From: Helicobacter sp.
Lineage (GTDB): Bacteria > Campylobacterota > Campylobacteria > Campylobacterales > Helicobacteraceae
DNA: 64,000 nucleotides
Direction: 5' to 3'
Assembly (NCBI RefSeq): GCF_022770205.1
Contig: NZ_JALEIK010000018.1
Location: forward strand, 1 to 64,000
Each line of letters begins with the position of its first letter. Positions within the stretch are counted from its first letter, which is position 1. Under the pieces are notes generated by a model. It had not been told where the DNA came from, searched no databases, and saw only the letters and a program-made list of their open reading frames with translations. Below are positions 48,272 to 59,462 of the stretch, in pieces. The position numbers were made by a program, and so were the translations under genes.

Positions 48272-49177
48272 TTAATCTCTTTTGAATTTTGCTGTAAAGC
48301 GCATATACACTGCAAGTCCAATCAGCAAGCAAGTTACAGCAGCAATTAAATAGACCGCATAAATGAGTTTTTCAGGCTCAATAATGGTAAATTTAAACAC
48401 AAGCATTAAAGCTTCAATGGCAAGCGCTATCACAATAGAACCTAAAAAGCGTGTCATTGTCTTATGCACCATTTTAGAATCTTGTGATTTTTGTCTCCCT
48501 AGCACTTCTTCTTCAAAAATCGCACGCACCAAATCAAAAATCGCTAAAGAAAGTGTAATTAAAATAGTAGCTTCAAACACATCTTTAATGTCCAAGCTAT
48601 CAAAGCGCGAAAGACCATCCCACATACTAATTCCGCCCTTTACAAGCAATAAAACACTCACCAAAAATAAAGCTAAAGACATCACAAAATACACACTTTT
48701 CCCAAACCAAGAAAAGAATCCAAACAAAGGCATAGGACGCACAAGCTCCGATGTCCGCTCTAGGGGTATATCCATACACACTACATACATAAGCTTGCCC
48801 TTATCGTTATAAAGAGGGTAAGACACAGTAACAACAAGATTACCACTAGCAAGAGAAGGATAAGGATCTGTTAAAATACATTTTTTCTCTTTTACCGCAC
48901 GATAAAAATATGCGCGCTCATTGTGATTTCCTCCCTTTTTGCATTCTAATTTAGAATCCCTAGATATCCCATCTAATGCTAAAGTTCCACTTGTATCTAA
49001 AACATATAAAAACTCAAAAATTCCAACTTCCCGCTCAATCTTATGCAATCCGTCAATAATTTTATTCAACTCAATATGGGGAAGATTATTTTTAATATTG
49101 CGTTGTAGCAAAAAACACAGATACGCACGGATTTCATAGCGCATCTCACTAAATTGGACGATTTCTTTAGAAAGCAT
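48272..49177 (-). CDS. PDC/Cache-type sensor membrane protein
   Basis: 301 residues. The N-terminal half looks like a PDC sensor domain (LYVLDTSGTLALDG, RAYFYRAVKEKKCILTDPYPS, VTVSYPLYNDKGKLMYVVCMDI). Four hydrophobic helices follow with no kinase, GGDEF or MCP module. The protein may sense a ligand and pass the signal through the membrane part alone. It overlaps the exonuclease gene by 11 bases. Confidence 0.72.
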   Translation of the reverse strand: MLSKEIVQFSEMRYEIRAYLCFLLQRNIKNNLPHIELNKIIDGLHKIEREVGIFEFLYVLDTSGTLALDGISRDSKLECKKGGNHNERAYFYRAVKEKKCILTDPYPSLASGNLVVTVSYPLYNDKGKLMYVVCMDIPLERTSELVRPMPLFGFFSWFGKSVYFVMSLALFLVSVLLLVKGGISMWDGLSRFDSLDIKDVFEATILITLSLAIFDLVRAIFEEEVLGRQKSQDSKMVHKTMTRFLGSIVIALAIEALMLVFKFTIIEPEKLIYAVYLIAAVTCLLIGLAVYMRFTAKFKRD

Positions 49178-50015
49178 TACTTTGTCCTTGAGAATTTAAT
49201 TGGGCACTAATTGTATCAAAAAACACAGAATAATAATCCCTATCTCTTGGTAATTTCTCTCTCCAACCCTCCAAAATTGCCAAATAATCCCCTTCATTTA
49301 AATTCCCTTTTAAAAGCTCATAATTTAAATACAATCCATAGGTATTTAACACATCACTTTGACAATAAGCATCAATTCTCTCTAACTCCCCATTATAATA
49401 CATATCAAGCACCATATCGCCACTTGCATCATATTTACCCGGAAAGCCTACCAAATTTGCAAGCACATCTAATTTTAGATTCCGCGCCGCCCCATAATTT
49501 CCCAAAACTTCTAGCAAATCCAAATGGAATCGCTCACAATATCTTTGGCGATAATTCTCCCATTTGCTTTTATTAAATTCTGCATTATGCTCTTCAAAAT
49601 ACGCATTTGCACTTAAGCGGTATTGCATTGCGCGCAAAAGCAACATTGGCATATCAAAGCTCCGCCCATTGTAGCTTACAAGTCTTGGCTGATGCTTATT
49701 GAGATAATCCAAAAATGCTTGGATTAGACTTTTTTCTCTTGCATAAACAGAATCTCCCACCGCCTTAAAATTCCCCACTTTAATAAACTTTCCATATTCA
49801 TCACAAAACACCGCCGCAATGCTTACCACTTGATGGTAACAAATGGGCAAAAACTCACTCCCACTCTGTTCTTTTTGAATCTCCATTGCTTTTTGACTAA
49901 GTTCTAAAGCATTCCATTCCCCTGTGTTGATTCCACGCTCAATAAATACCTGCTTAAAACCTTTTTTAAGCAATTCCACATCTAAAATTGTTTCACAATC
50001 AAACACCATCACCAA
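49167..50015 (-). CDS. PolB-type 3'-5' exonuclease domain protein
   Basis: 282 residues of the DEDD superfamily. Exo I is VFDCETI, Exo II is SYNGRSFDMPMLLLR, Exo III is YCQSDVLNTYGLYL. There is no polymerase domain, so a stand-alone nuclease. An in-frame ATG two codons on (50009) is an equally good start. Divergent from pdxJ. Confidence 0.82.
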   Translation of the reverse strand: MVMVFDCETILDVELLKKGFKQVFIERGINTGEWNALELSQKAMEIQKEQSGSEFLPICYHQVVSIAAVFCDEYGKFIKVGNFKAVGDSVYAREKSLIQAFLDYLNKHQPRLVSYNGRSFDMPMLLLRAMQYRLSANAYFEEHNAEFNKSKWENYRQRYCERFHLDLLEVLGNYGAARNLKLDVLANLVGFPGKYDASGDMVLDMYYNGELERIDAYCQSDVLNTYGLYLNYELLKGNLNEGDYLAILEGWREKLPRDRDYYSVFFDTISAQLNSQGQSNAF

Positions 50016-50104
50016 AGCATACTCCTAAATTTGATTTCATTTTCATCATTTTAAAGTAATTTTAGTTAGAATCCAAAACACGCATTTAAACATAAGGCTT
50101 AATA

Positions 50105-50887
50105 ATGTTACTTGGAGTAAATATTGACCACATCGCAACCCTGCGCGAAGCAAGGAAAATCAACGACCCTGACCCACTTGAAGCGGTGTTTATTGCTAAA
50201 AGAGCCGGCGCAGACCAAATCACTTTGCATTTGCGCGAAGACCGCCGCCATATCCACGATGATGATGTGCTAAGAATCCGTAACTCTTCCATCCTTCCTT
50301 TAAATGTAGAATGCTCCATTAACCCAGAAATTCTTGATTTTATTTTAAAAATCTCCCCCCATCGCATAACTCTTGTGCCAGAAAATCGCCAAGAAGTTAC
50401 CACAGAAGGTGGGCTTGATGTGATAGGAAATTTTGATAGAATCGCAGAAATTACACGCAACTTTAAAGAGCACTGCATTGAAGTTTCCCTTTTTATTGAC
50501 ACACAAATTGACCAAATTTGCGCTGCAAAAGAAGTTGGTGCGCAAATGGTAGAACTCCACACAGGCACTTATGCTAATTTGCACTTAATGCTAAACTCTA
50601 ATCTCTCCTACACACACAACACCATAGAATCGCTAAAGCTCCCACGCTCTGAACTTAAAATGCGCCTTTTGGATTCCATCTCTAGCTTGCGTGATGGCGC
50701 AAAGGAAGCAAAATGGCTAGGGCTTGAAGTTGCCGCAGGACACGGATTAAACTACCACAACTTAACGCCCATTTTACAAATCCCAGAAATCATAGAGCTA
50801 AACATCGGGCAAAGCATCATCGCTCGCTCCATTTTCACAGGCTTAGAAGTTGCAATCAAAGAAATGGTAAAACAACTTAAGGATTAG
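50105..50887 (+). CDS. pdxJ: pyridoxine 5'-phosphate synthase
   Basis: Closes the ring of vitamin B6 in the DXP-dependent route. 260 residues, TIM barrel, GVNIDHIATLREAR at the N-terminus and GHGLNYHN near the end. Its stop overlaps the stop of hddC on the other strand by 4 bases, marking the edge of the glycan island. Confidence 0.96.
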   Translation: MLLGVNIDHIATLREARKINDPDPLEAVFIAKRAGADQITLHLREDRRHIHDDDVLRIRNSSILPLNVECSINPEILDFILKISPHRITLVPENRQEVTTEGGLDVIGNFDRIAEITRNFKEHCIEVSLFIDTQIDQICAAKEVGAQMVELHTGTYANLHLMLNSNLSYTHNTIESLKLPRSELKMRLLDSISSLRDGAKEAKWLGLEVAAGHGLNYHNLTPILQIPEIIELNIGQSIIARSIFTGLEVAIKEMVKQLKD

Positions 50888-51558
50888 CTCTCCTTTATTG
50901 TATGTTCAAAAGCCCTATAATCCTCTGGGATTCCAATATCTATGAAATATTCATCAAAAATTTCTGCTCTTGCAAAGAGTTCTCTAAAATGCTTCTGCAA
51001 AAACTCTTCAAAAGAAAATTTATCAGGGAGACTAAAATCTTCAAAAATATCTTTTGCCACCAAATATATCCCTCCATTTATCAAACCTTCCTTTAAAAAT
51101 TCCTTCTCATTAAAAGATTGCACAAATCCATTTTGGTCTATCTTAACTGCCCCATATCTATCAAAATTATACTTTTTTTTCAAAGCTAGGCAAATCTTGC
51201 TTTCTTGTAATTTAAGCTTCTTAAAATGAATTGGAAAAAAAGTATCTCCATTTAACACGAAACAATTTTTTGCAACATATCCTAACGCTTGCCTTATAGC
51301 TCCACCAGTCCCTAACAATTCCTTCTCAAAACTATATTCTACCTCAATATCTAAAAAGCAATTGCCAAAATAATCTTGTATCACTTCACTCCGATATGAC
51401 ACTGCCAAAACCACCTTTTTAATACCTTGCAATTTTAGATATTCAAAGACATATTCCAAAAACGGCTTCCCATTAACCTGCGCCATTGGCTTTGGAATGC
51501 CACTCACAACGCTTCTTAACCGACTTCCAAGCCCCCCACAAAGAACAATTGCCTCCAA
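50884..51558 (-). CDS. hddC: D-glycero-D-manno-heptose 1-phosphate guanylyltransferase-type nucleotidyltransferase
   Basis: Nucleotidyltransferase of about 224 residues that would load heptose-1-phosphate onto GMP. The signature is EAIVLCGGLGSRLRSVVSGIPKPMAQVNGKPFL. Gene context with hddA supports a GDP-heptose product rather than glucose or mannose. No ATG is available: TTG at 51558 lies 6 bases after AAAGG and gives an N-terminus like that of C. jejuni HddC; TTG at 51564 is the alternative. Confidence 0.8.
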   Translation of the reverse strand: MEAIVLCGGLGSRLRSVVSGIPKPMAQVNGKPFLEYVFEYLKLQGIKKVVLAVSYRSEVIQDYFGNCFLDIEVEYSFEKELLGTGGAIRQALGYVAKNCFVLNGDTFFPIHFKKLKLQESKICLALKKKYNFDRYGAVKIDQNGFVQSFNEKEFLKEGLINGGIYLVAKDIFEDFSLPDKFSFEEFLQKHFRELFARAEIFDEYFIDIGIPEDYRAFEHTIKES

Positions 51559-51583
51559 AATCAACCTTTAAAAATCAACCTTT
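51557..51583 (-). repeat. 13-base tandem repeat at the methyltransferase/hddC junction
   Basis: AAAATCAACCTTT occurs twice, separated by one A. On the minus strand each unit carries AAAGGTTGA, so both a ribosome-binding site and a stop codon are duplicated at the gene junction. Confidence 0.7.
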
Positions 51584-52783
51584 TTATCCCTCCAGCTGTC
51601 AAAATAACAGATTTCAAATTAGGCATTACTCCCTTTTTATAAAGTAGCAAAACCTCATTTGTAAAAATATTCTCTTCATGCAATGGAGCAGACATTAAAA
51701 TACAATCAATATTTTTTAGCTCTTTATCATCTAGTCCAACAATCTGTATGCAACTCTTTTGCAAAAATCTCCCTTGTTTATCAGGATTAATATCTACACA
51801 TTTCTTAATCTTTTTTAAATTTTCTTTTGCGATAAAACCCAATAGGCTATTAGAATGAATACCCCCCCCCCACAGCACAATACTCTTTGCTTGAGATAAA
51901 TAAGTATTCATTAAAGCAATATCTTTAGAAAAGTCAACGCCATCAAAACATTGCACCTGTAATTTTCCCATTTGAACTTCCCGCGTTTTTTCAAAAAATA
52001 AACCCATCCACATTCCATTGTAAGGATAAATTTCATCAATCAACTTACAGCCCAACTCATACATCACACCAACTAAAGTATCTCTTTGAAAATAACTCAC
52101 ATGGTCGTGATAAAAGTCATAGAAAATTTTGGATTCCATAATTTTTGTTGCATTAGGAACTTCCATATAAATTTTTCCTTCATCACTAACAAAATCTACC
52201 ACATCTTTCAAAAAATAATAAGGCTGTTCTATGTGTTCTAACAAGTGCCTAAAAATAATAAAATTGATAGGCTCTTTAATTTTTTCTCTAATTACATCAA
52301 TCTCAAAAAAACTTTGAATATGAATGACATTGTCAATATCTTTTACAACCAAAGAAGTTGGGGAAGGGTCTACACTATAAACTCTCTTGCTTTCCTTTGC
52401 TAAAGCTACCAACAAATCTCCGTGACCCGGAGCAATTTCCAAAAAAACATCATTGACATTAGCATAGTTTTTAATTTTATCTTTAGTTTGCATTAAAGTT
52501 TTACTTAATCTATCTGTAAAATACTTTTGCTGATAATATTCTCCGCTTGTATAGACTTTCAGCATTTTATTCTTATCAAAAGCCATATTATAAACAAGCC
52601 CACATTGTTGGCATTGTTGCATATCCATAGTGCAATCACCTTGCGCATAACCATCTTCATCTATGCTAGAAATTTTACTATTTGGGAAAATATCTCCAGA
52701 AGCAAAAACATTCCCTAAAAACAAAATACCCTTAAAAACTGATAGCTTATTACATAAAGGACAAACCCTCTCTCTACAATTAT

Positions 52784-52796
<13 letters not shown>
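51561..52796 (-). CDS. C-methyltransferase-type sugar methyltransferase, phase-variable (ON)
   Basis: 411 residues in the architecture of NDP-sugar C-methyltransferases. N-terminal zinc site with CPLCNK and CQQCGLVYN, central AdoMet fold (FLEIAPGHGDLLVALAK), and a C-terminal domain starting SIVLWGGGIHSNSLLGF. A 10-base sense poly-G encodes the glycines at about 309-311; the frame is intact. GTG start with GAAGGAG upstream. In the C. jejuni heptose locus a phase-variable methyltransferase (Cj1426) sits at the same position, but whether this one is orthologous is not certain. Confidence 0.8.
51862..51871 (-). repeat. poly-C (sense poly-G) tract, 10 bases
   Basis: Inside the C-methyltransferase-type gene near codon 309; ON at 10. 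Sense 5' flank is GCTGT, not the TGC seen at several other tracts. Confidence 0.95.
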
Positions 52797-54776
<1,980 letters not shown>

Positions 54777-54847
54777 TCACACAATGCTTAACCTCCAGTA
54801 AATCGCTCCAAGAAAAAGTTTTAATATTTATAAATCACCTTTAGACC

Positions 54848-55822
54848 TTAATACCAACATAAACAATCTTTACAAAAATCAACCCCTGCTCTTCCTTCTC
54901 TTAAATGCACTTCTCTGATTTTTTGCAATTCTTTGGAATCTTTCCACACTTCAGCAATACTTTGTATCTCAACATTGCCAAGAGTAACATTCCGACATTG
55001 ATCTACACAACAAACCGCAACTTGCCCATCTGTTTTAATCACCATTGTATTCCAAATTGCATAACAAGGTGTAGCATTAGCTTCATCAAAAAGCATATTC
55101 CTATCATACTCTAGCTCAGATAACGCCCCCCCCCCGCCAGTATATTTACTTTTATTTATAATTCCTAACGATAAGTCATCAATCTTAATACTATCCCCTT
55201 TATCCTTATCTAAAATTTTTTCCCAAAACCCTACAATCTTATCCATAGCATCAAGATAATAACTATTTTTAATCACACTAATTCTCACAGCCGTTTTGGA
55301 TTCCAACTTATTCCTTAACATTACAAAAGCAATCACATTTCCCAAAACTTCCTCAAAAGACAAGCCCTTTCTAATACTTTCATAAGCCCTCTTATCTAAT
55401 CCATCAATAGAAAAATTAACCCTCTCTAAAGAACTCTTTAAAATATCCTCTGCCATTTTTCCACGCATCAGTGAACCATTGCTTGTAATACTGACTTTTA
55501 CACCATTTTCTGTAAAATAACGGATTCTTTGGGGCAAGAATTTATCCAATAATGGTTCATTACCGACAAATAGAGCTACCTTTTGCACATATTGTTTATT
55601 GTCCAATATCTCATCGGCAATTTTTTTAAAAACCTCATCATTCATATACGATTTTTTAATTTTTCTTCGCCACTCATCAATTCCACACATAACACATCGT
55701 GCCGTACAATTATTAGTTGTCTCTATATTGATAAATCGTGGAAAATTTTTATAGTCTTCAAGACATCCCCCCTTACCTCCATCCAAAACCTTATTTATCA
55801 CATATTCCAAGTTTTTATCCAC
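54848..55822 (-). CDS. radical SAM/SPASM protein in the glycan island, phase-variable (ON)
   Basis: 324 residues. The cluster motif CxxxCxxC is at Cys39, Cys43 and Cys46 (CTARCVMC). The AdoMet-binding region follows (FVGNEPLLD, VSITSNGSL). The C-terminus has a SPASM-like Cys set (VCCVDQC...FCKDCLCW) for an extra Fe-S cluster. A 10-base sense poly-G at about codons 230-232 keeps the frame. GTG start with AAGGATT. Possible roles are radical chemistry on a sugar nucleotide or on a protein; nothing in the sequence decides between them. Confidence 0.82.
   Translation of the reverse strand: MDKNLEYVINKVLDGGKGGCLEDYKNFPRFINIETTNNCTARCVMCGIDEWRRKIKKSYMNDEVFKKIADEILDNKQYVQKVALFVGNEPLLDKFLPQRIRYFTENGVKVSITSNGSLMRGKMAEDILKSSLERVNFSIDGLDKRAYESIRKGLSFEEVLGNVIAFVMLRNKLESKTAVRISVIKNSYYLDAMDKIVGFWEKILDKDKGDSIKIDDLSLGIINKSKYTGGGGALSELEYDRNMLFDEANATPCYAIWNTMVIKTDGQVAVCCVDQCRNVTLGNVEIQSIAEVWKDSKELQKIREVHLREGRAGVDFCKDCLCWY
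55126..55135 (-). repeat. poly-C (sense poly-G) tract, 10 bases
   Basis: Inside the radical SAM gene; ON at 10. Confidence 0.95.
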
Positions 55823-55827
55823 AATCC

Positions 55828-56889
55828 TTATCCTCTTTTAACAGATACATCTAAGTACCATTGATATAACATTTTAACACCTTGCTCCAAAGCAACCTTA
55901 TATTTCCAGCCAAAACTCTGCAGCCTTGAACAATCAGGCAGCTTTCTAAAAGTTCCATCTGGCTTTGTAGCATCAAAAAACAATTTTCCTCCAAAGCCAA
56001 CAATACAACCAATCATTTCAGCCAATTCTTTAATGGATACATCACTGCCATAACCAATATTTATATGTGTATTACGGACTTCTTTTGTATCACCCACACA
56101 TAAATCCTTAAAGTCAATGTTCTCCATCACAAATACACAAGCATCCGCCATATCACTACTATGCAAAAACTCTCTACGCGGATTCCCACTACCCCAAATC
56201 TCTACACCATCAGCACGAATTCCAAATCTATCACAATATTCTTTTGCTTTTTCTATGGAATCCAAATTTAAATCTTTCAAAATCATTGAATAATTCGCTT
56301 GTGCTAAAAGCTTTGATAAATGCATCTTTCGTATAAGAGCTGGTAAAACATGACAATTTTCCAAATCAAAGTTATCATCAGCCCCATAAATACCCGTAGG
56401 CATCACACTAATAAAGTTTGTGCCATATTGTAAATTATAAGACTCACACATTTTAAGCCCCGCAATTTTAGCGATTGCATAAGGCTCATTTGTGTATTCC
56501 AAAGGACTTGTTAAAAGATATTCCTCTTTAATGGGCTGTGGAGATTCCTTAGGATAAATACAAGTTGTTCCTAGAAACAACAACTTTTTTGTTTTGCTTA
56601 AATAAGATTGATGGATAACATTATTTTGTATCATTAGATTTTGATAGATAAAATCCGCTCTATAAGTATTATTTGCAGAGATTCCACCAACCTTAGCAGC
56701 AGACAAAAACACATACTCGGGCTTTTCTTTTTCAAAAAACTCTCTCACAGCCACTTGATTTGTTAAATCAAGCTCACTATGTGTTCTATACACTAAATTT
56801 TCATAACCCTTATCTCGCAAATTTTTAACAATCGCAGAACCTGTTAAACCTCTATGTCCGGCAACATAAATTTTAGAATCTTTTTTCAC
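55828..56889 (-). CDS. GDP-L-fucose synthase-like reductase (Fcl/MlghC type)
   Basis: 353 residues of the Fcl branch of SDR enzymes. NADP site GHRGLTGSAIV, YxxxK in YAIAKIAGLKMCESYN, and SVMPTGIYGADDNFD. In the C. jejuni heptose locus the equivalent Fcl-like enzyme (Cj1428) reduces the C4 ketone after epimerisation. With an RmlC-like partner here rather than a Gmd dehydratase, a heptose reductase is more likely than a true fucose synthase, by context. GTG start. Confidence 0.82.
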   Translation of the reverse strand: MKKDSKIYVAGHRGLTGSAIVKNLRDKGYENLVYRTHSELDLTNQVAVREFFEKEKPEYVFLSAAKVGGISANNTYRADFIYQNLMIQNNVIHQSYLSKTKKLLFLGTTCIYPKESPQPIKEEYLLTSPLEYTNEPYAIAKIAGLKMCESYNLQYGTNFISVMPTGIYGADDNFDLENCHVLPALIRKMHLSKLLAQANYSMILKDLNLDSIEKAKEYCDRFGIRADGVEIWGSGNPRREFLHSSDMADACVFVMENIDFKDLCVGDTKEVRNTHINIGYGSDVSIKELAEMIGCIVGFGGKLFFDATKPDGTFRKLPDCSRLQSFGWKYKVALEQGVKMLYQWYLDVSVKRG

Positions 56890-56939
56890 AATGCACTCTT
56901 TTAATATACCAAATAAAAATTTGTGGAATCTTTTTACAT

Positions 56940-57761
56940 TTATCTCCCACTACCGATTAAAGACTTAATTTCAAAAATTGCCTTATAAATTTCATCAAAG
57001 GCAAAATTAGCCCAAGTATTTTGCTTAACAGGCGAATTCCCAACATGATTAAGAGCAAGTTTTGTCATACATCTTACTAGCATCTCCCTCTCACTAACCA
57101 TCTCTAGAGGCAAAAACAAATGCGTTGGTGCTTCATCAAAAGAATCCCAACATACATAATTCATTTTCTCTAGAATACGACTACTTCTAGATAATTCTGG
57201 AAATGTATTACCTTCTAAGTATATAATAGGTCTATTTTTTTCTATTAATTTCGCCCCCCCCCCTATCACCTTATGCTCCATTCCCTCAACATCTATTTTT
57301 ATTAATGCGACTTTCTCTTTAATATTAAGGCCATCAAGAGTTTTACAATTAACTTGAATACAGCCTGGTTGAGTTTCTTGTCCATCAAACAATGTAATCC
57401 CATTCTCTTGGCAAAAAAGTGTTTCGTTTTTGTTGGATAAACCAAAATCATAGATAGTTACTTTTTTGTCAAAATCATTCAATTGCATACTTGCTTTTGC
57501 ATATGAAGCATACTTTCCATTAGCTTCAAAAGCTATAACCTTAAAACCATTTGCTGCCAAAAACAAAGAATGATTACCAATATGCATTCCTATGTCCAAA
57601 ACTAAAGAGCCTTTAGGAATTCTACTTATCATATCCTTTAAAATTTCATACTCATAGGGAACGCCTGTTTTACCAATAAGATTCTTATAATCTTCATTTA
57701 AACACATCTTATAAGAAACTTTCTCATCCTCTAAATTTAATGTTACAACATCTTGATTCAT
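56940..57761 (-). CDS. FkbM-family methyltransferase, phase-variable (ON)
   Basis: 273 residues, paralogue of the gene at 28899. SLVLDIGMHIGNHSLFLAANGFKVIAFEAN is motif I, IKIDVEGMEHKV is the FkbM block, and THLFLPLEMVSER matches the paralogue. A 10-base sense poly-G encodes glycines at about 167-169, a different position from the tract in the paralogue. A near-perfect ribosome-binding site (AAGGAGGT) precedes the ATG. Probably O-methylates a capsule or LOS sugar. Confidence 0.85.
   Translation of the reverse strand: MNQDVVTLNLEDEKVSYKMCLNEDYKNLIGKTGVPYEYEILKDMISRIPKGSLVLDIGMHIGNHSLFLAANGFKVIAFEANGKYASYAKASMQLNDFDKKVTIYDFGLSNKNETLFCQENGITLFDGQETQPGCIQVNCKTLDGLNIKEKVALIKIDVEGMEHKVIGGGAKLIEKNRPIIYLEGNTFPELSRSSRILEKMNYVCWDSFDEAPTHLFLPLEMVSEREMLVRCMTKLALNHVGNSPVKQNTWANFAFDEIYKAIFEIKSLIGSGR
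57254..57263 (-). repeat. poly-C (sense poly-G) tract, 10 bases
   Basis: Inside the FkbM gene near codon 167; ON at 10. Sense 5' flank is GTGATA. Confidence 0.95.
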
Positions 57762-57795
57762 TAAACTTTACCTCCTTTTAATCCTAATTTTAGAA

Positions 57796-57873
57796 TCAAA
57801 CCTTATCATAAATCAACTTATCTCCATCTGATAAATCGGATTTTCGTAGCCAATCAATTCCAATATTAAATAA
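57796..57873 (-). pseudogene. 3' remnant of an RmlC-like epimerase gene
   Basis: The minus-strand frame reads NIGIDWLRKSDLSDGD, then KLIYDKV and stop. It aligns with the C-terminus of the intact epimerase 1 kb upstream (RIGIDWPTKNPILSDRD...). A stop lies just before it, so only about 24 codons remain. It fills much of the 159-base gap between the two FkbM-type genes. Confidence 0.7.
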
Positions 57874-57920
57874 TCAAGGGCTTATTCTATCTTAATTTTT
57901 CTACAAATTACACTCCAATA

Positions 57921-58849
57921 TTAAACAGAAAAACGAATAGGAATCTCCGGATTTGCCAAAAAGCTTGGGCTATCAAGCCCTTCTAATTCTCCACAGCTCT
58001 CTCTAAATCCATTCTTAAAATAAGATTCCGCCAAATCATTCCTTAAATAGCTAACTTCAATTGTTGTGCTAAAAAACAACCCTTTAGAGTAAAAAATTTT
58101 TCCGTGATTATTAAAATGCGTGTGGATGGGCGTAAAATATTTTCTTAAACATTCCAATATTTTTGTTCTCTTGTTCACACCATCTTGCTCCTCCGGATTA
58201 CATCCGTGAAACTCAAAAATCACCTGCGTAAAACACTTACTCAAACTCTCTATTTCTATCTCTTGTAGCATATCCCATTCACTATTTTCAATATCACATT
58301 GCAAAATATTATTTTCACCCGCAATAAACCCATTATCCGCTATAACTTGACCCAAAGTGATAAAACTCGCATCATTTCTAGTTCCAATGAATTTTTTATG
58401 AAATGTGATATTAGGGTGATCATAAGGGGATTTTTCAATGCTTCCATCATACTCTATCACCTTATAGCCCATTTCCGCCATCTCTAAATCCCACGGAGAA
58501 TATTTAGAAACCCCTAAAGAAATAGCCTTAGCTGCTAGAAAGCCCCCCCCCCCGCACATTCCATAATTACATAACCACCATCACTATTTCCACCAATACG
58601 CTTAAGACTATCCAATGGAATCGCTAAGGGCTGAATCAACTTCAAATATTTTTGGATATTCTCAAAACATTGCGCATTATGATTAATGCGCACATAATTG
58701 CTGTCTCTATTTTGCAGCAAAAGAAGCAAAATTTCTTTATCTACTTTATCTATATTAGAATTTACAATAATATTAGACATCAAAATTTGATAATTAATTT
58801 GATTATTTAAAACTATATTTTTATTTAATTCCTTTAAAACTTCTTTCAT
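57921..58849 (-). CDS. FkbM-like sugar methyltransferase, phase-variable (OFF)
   Basis: Two overlapping frames meet at an 11-base sense poly-G. The first, from the ATG at 58849 (AAGGAATAAG upstream), reads ...GGNSDGGYVIMECAGGG and then stops. The second continues FLAAKAISLGVSKYSPWDLEMAEMGYKVIEYD to the end at 57921. Joined they give about 309 residues of a DUF/FkbM-like methyltransferase. The join needs the run to be a multiple of three (9 or 12), so this copy is OFF by one base. A separate ATG at the tract could express the C-terminal part alone. Confidence 0.78.
58543..58553 (-). repeat. poly-C (sense poly-G) tract, 11 bases
   Basis: Switch tract of the FkbM-like gene near codon 99; OFF at 11. 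Sense 5' flank is TGTGC. Confidence 0.95.
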
Positions 58850-58850
58850 C

Positions 58851-59396
58851 TTATTCCTTAATTTTTGTTGCCAATACATCCCTATCCGACAAAATAGGAT
58901 TCTTTGTAGGCCAGTCAATTCCTATTCTTTCATCATTCCAAGCATATGTGAATTGATCCTCTGCGTCTAAATATTCACCTTCATAAGCCAACTTGTAATA
59001 ATACACTGCATTTTCGCTACTCACATAATGTGAATTCCCCATATTTGGCGGAATCAAAATCAATTTTTGATCATTTGGGCTTATAATAAATCTCTCCCAT
59101 TGCAAATATGTTGGCGAATCTTTTCTGCAATCCACCACCACTTGATGCACTTCTCCATACACGCAAGTAACAAGCTTATAAGTTTTAACATCTCCATGAA
59201 TTCCGCGTAACACATTAAAATGTGAATTGATAAATTTATCGTGCTTAAACTTTAATCCATTTGGCAATAATTTCTCAAAATGCCCTTCCATAAAAGCCGT
59301 CCAAATCTCTCCGCGCAAATCCTTAAATTTATTAGGCGTGATAACATGCACTCCCTTTAAGATTTTAGATTCCTTAATATCAAACTCCATAACCAT
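58851..59396 (-). CDS. RmlC-like sugar-nucleotide epimerase (MlghB/DdahB type)
   Basis: 181 residues, cupin fold. Catalytic-type His in NVLRGIHGDVKTYKLVTCVYGEVHQVVVDCRKDS; IPPNMGNSHYV and YAWNDERIGIDWP close the domain. This form closely recalls the Campylobacter GDP-keto-heptose C3/C5 epimerases rather than rhamnose RmlC. The start is placed at the ATG giving MVMEFDI; an ATG 18 bases upstream at 59414 overlaps the alternative stop of the glycosyltransferase. Confidence 0.85.
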   Translation of the reverse strand: MVMEFDIKESKILKGVHVITPNKFKDLRGEIWTAFMEGHFEKLLPNGLKFKHDKFINSHFNVLRGIHGDVKTYKLVTCVYGEVHQVVVDCRKDSPTYLQWERFIISPNDQKLILIPPNMGNSHYVSSENAVYYYKLAYEGEYLDAEDQFTYAWNDERIGIDWPTKNPILSDRDVLATKIKE

Positions 59397-59462
59397 ACAT
59401 ACCCCTAATCTCATACATTAATCGCACTTAACTTTTTTGACACAACTGCTATCTCAATGCGC

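Noticed and set aside
50086-50568. Long minus-strand reading frame opposite pdxJ
   Set aside because: It lies fully within a confidently identified gene and has an atypical Ser/Arg/Trp composition.
55828-56889. Classical GDP-L-fucose synthase (WcaG) with its Gmd partner
   Set aside because: No Gmd-type 4,6-dehydratase is in the island; the Cj1427-like and RmlC-like neighbours fit a heptose reductase better.
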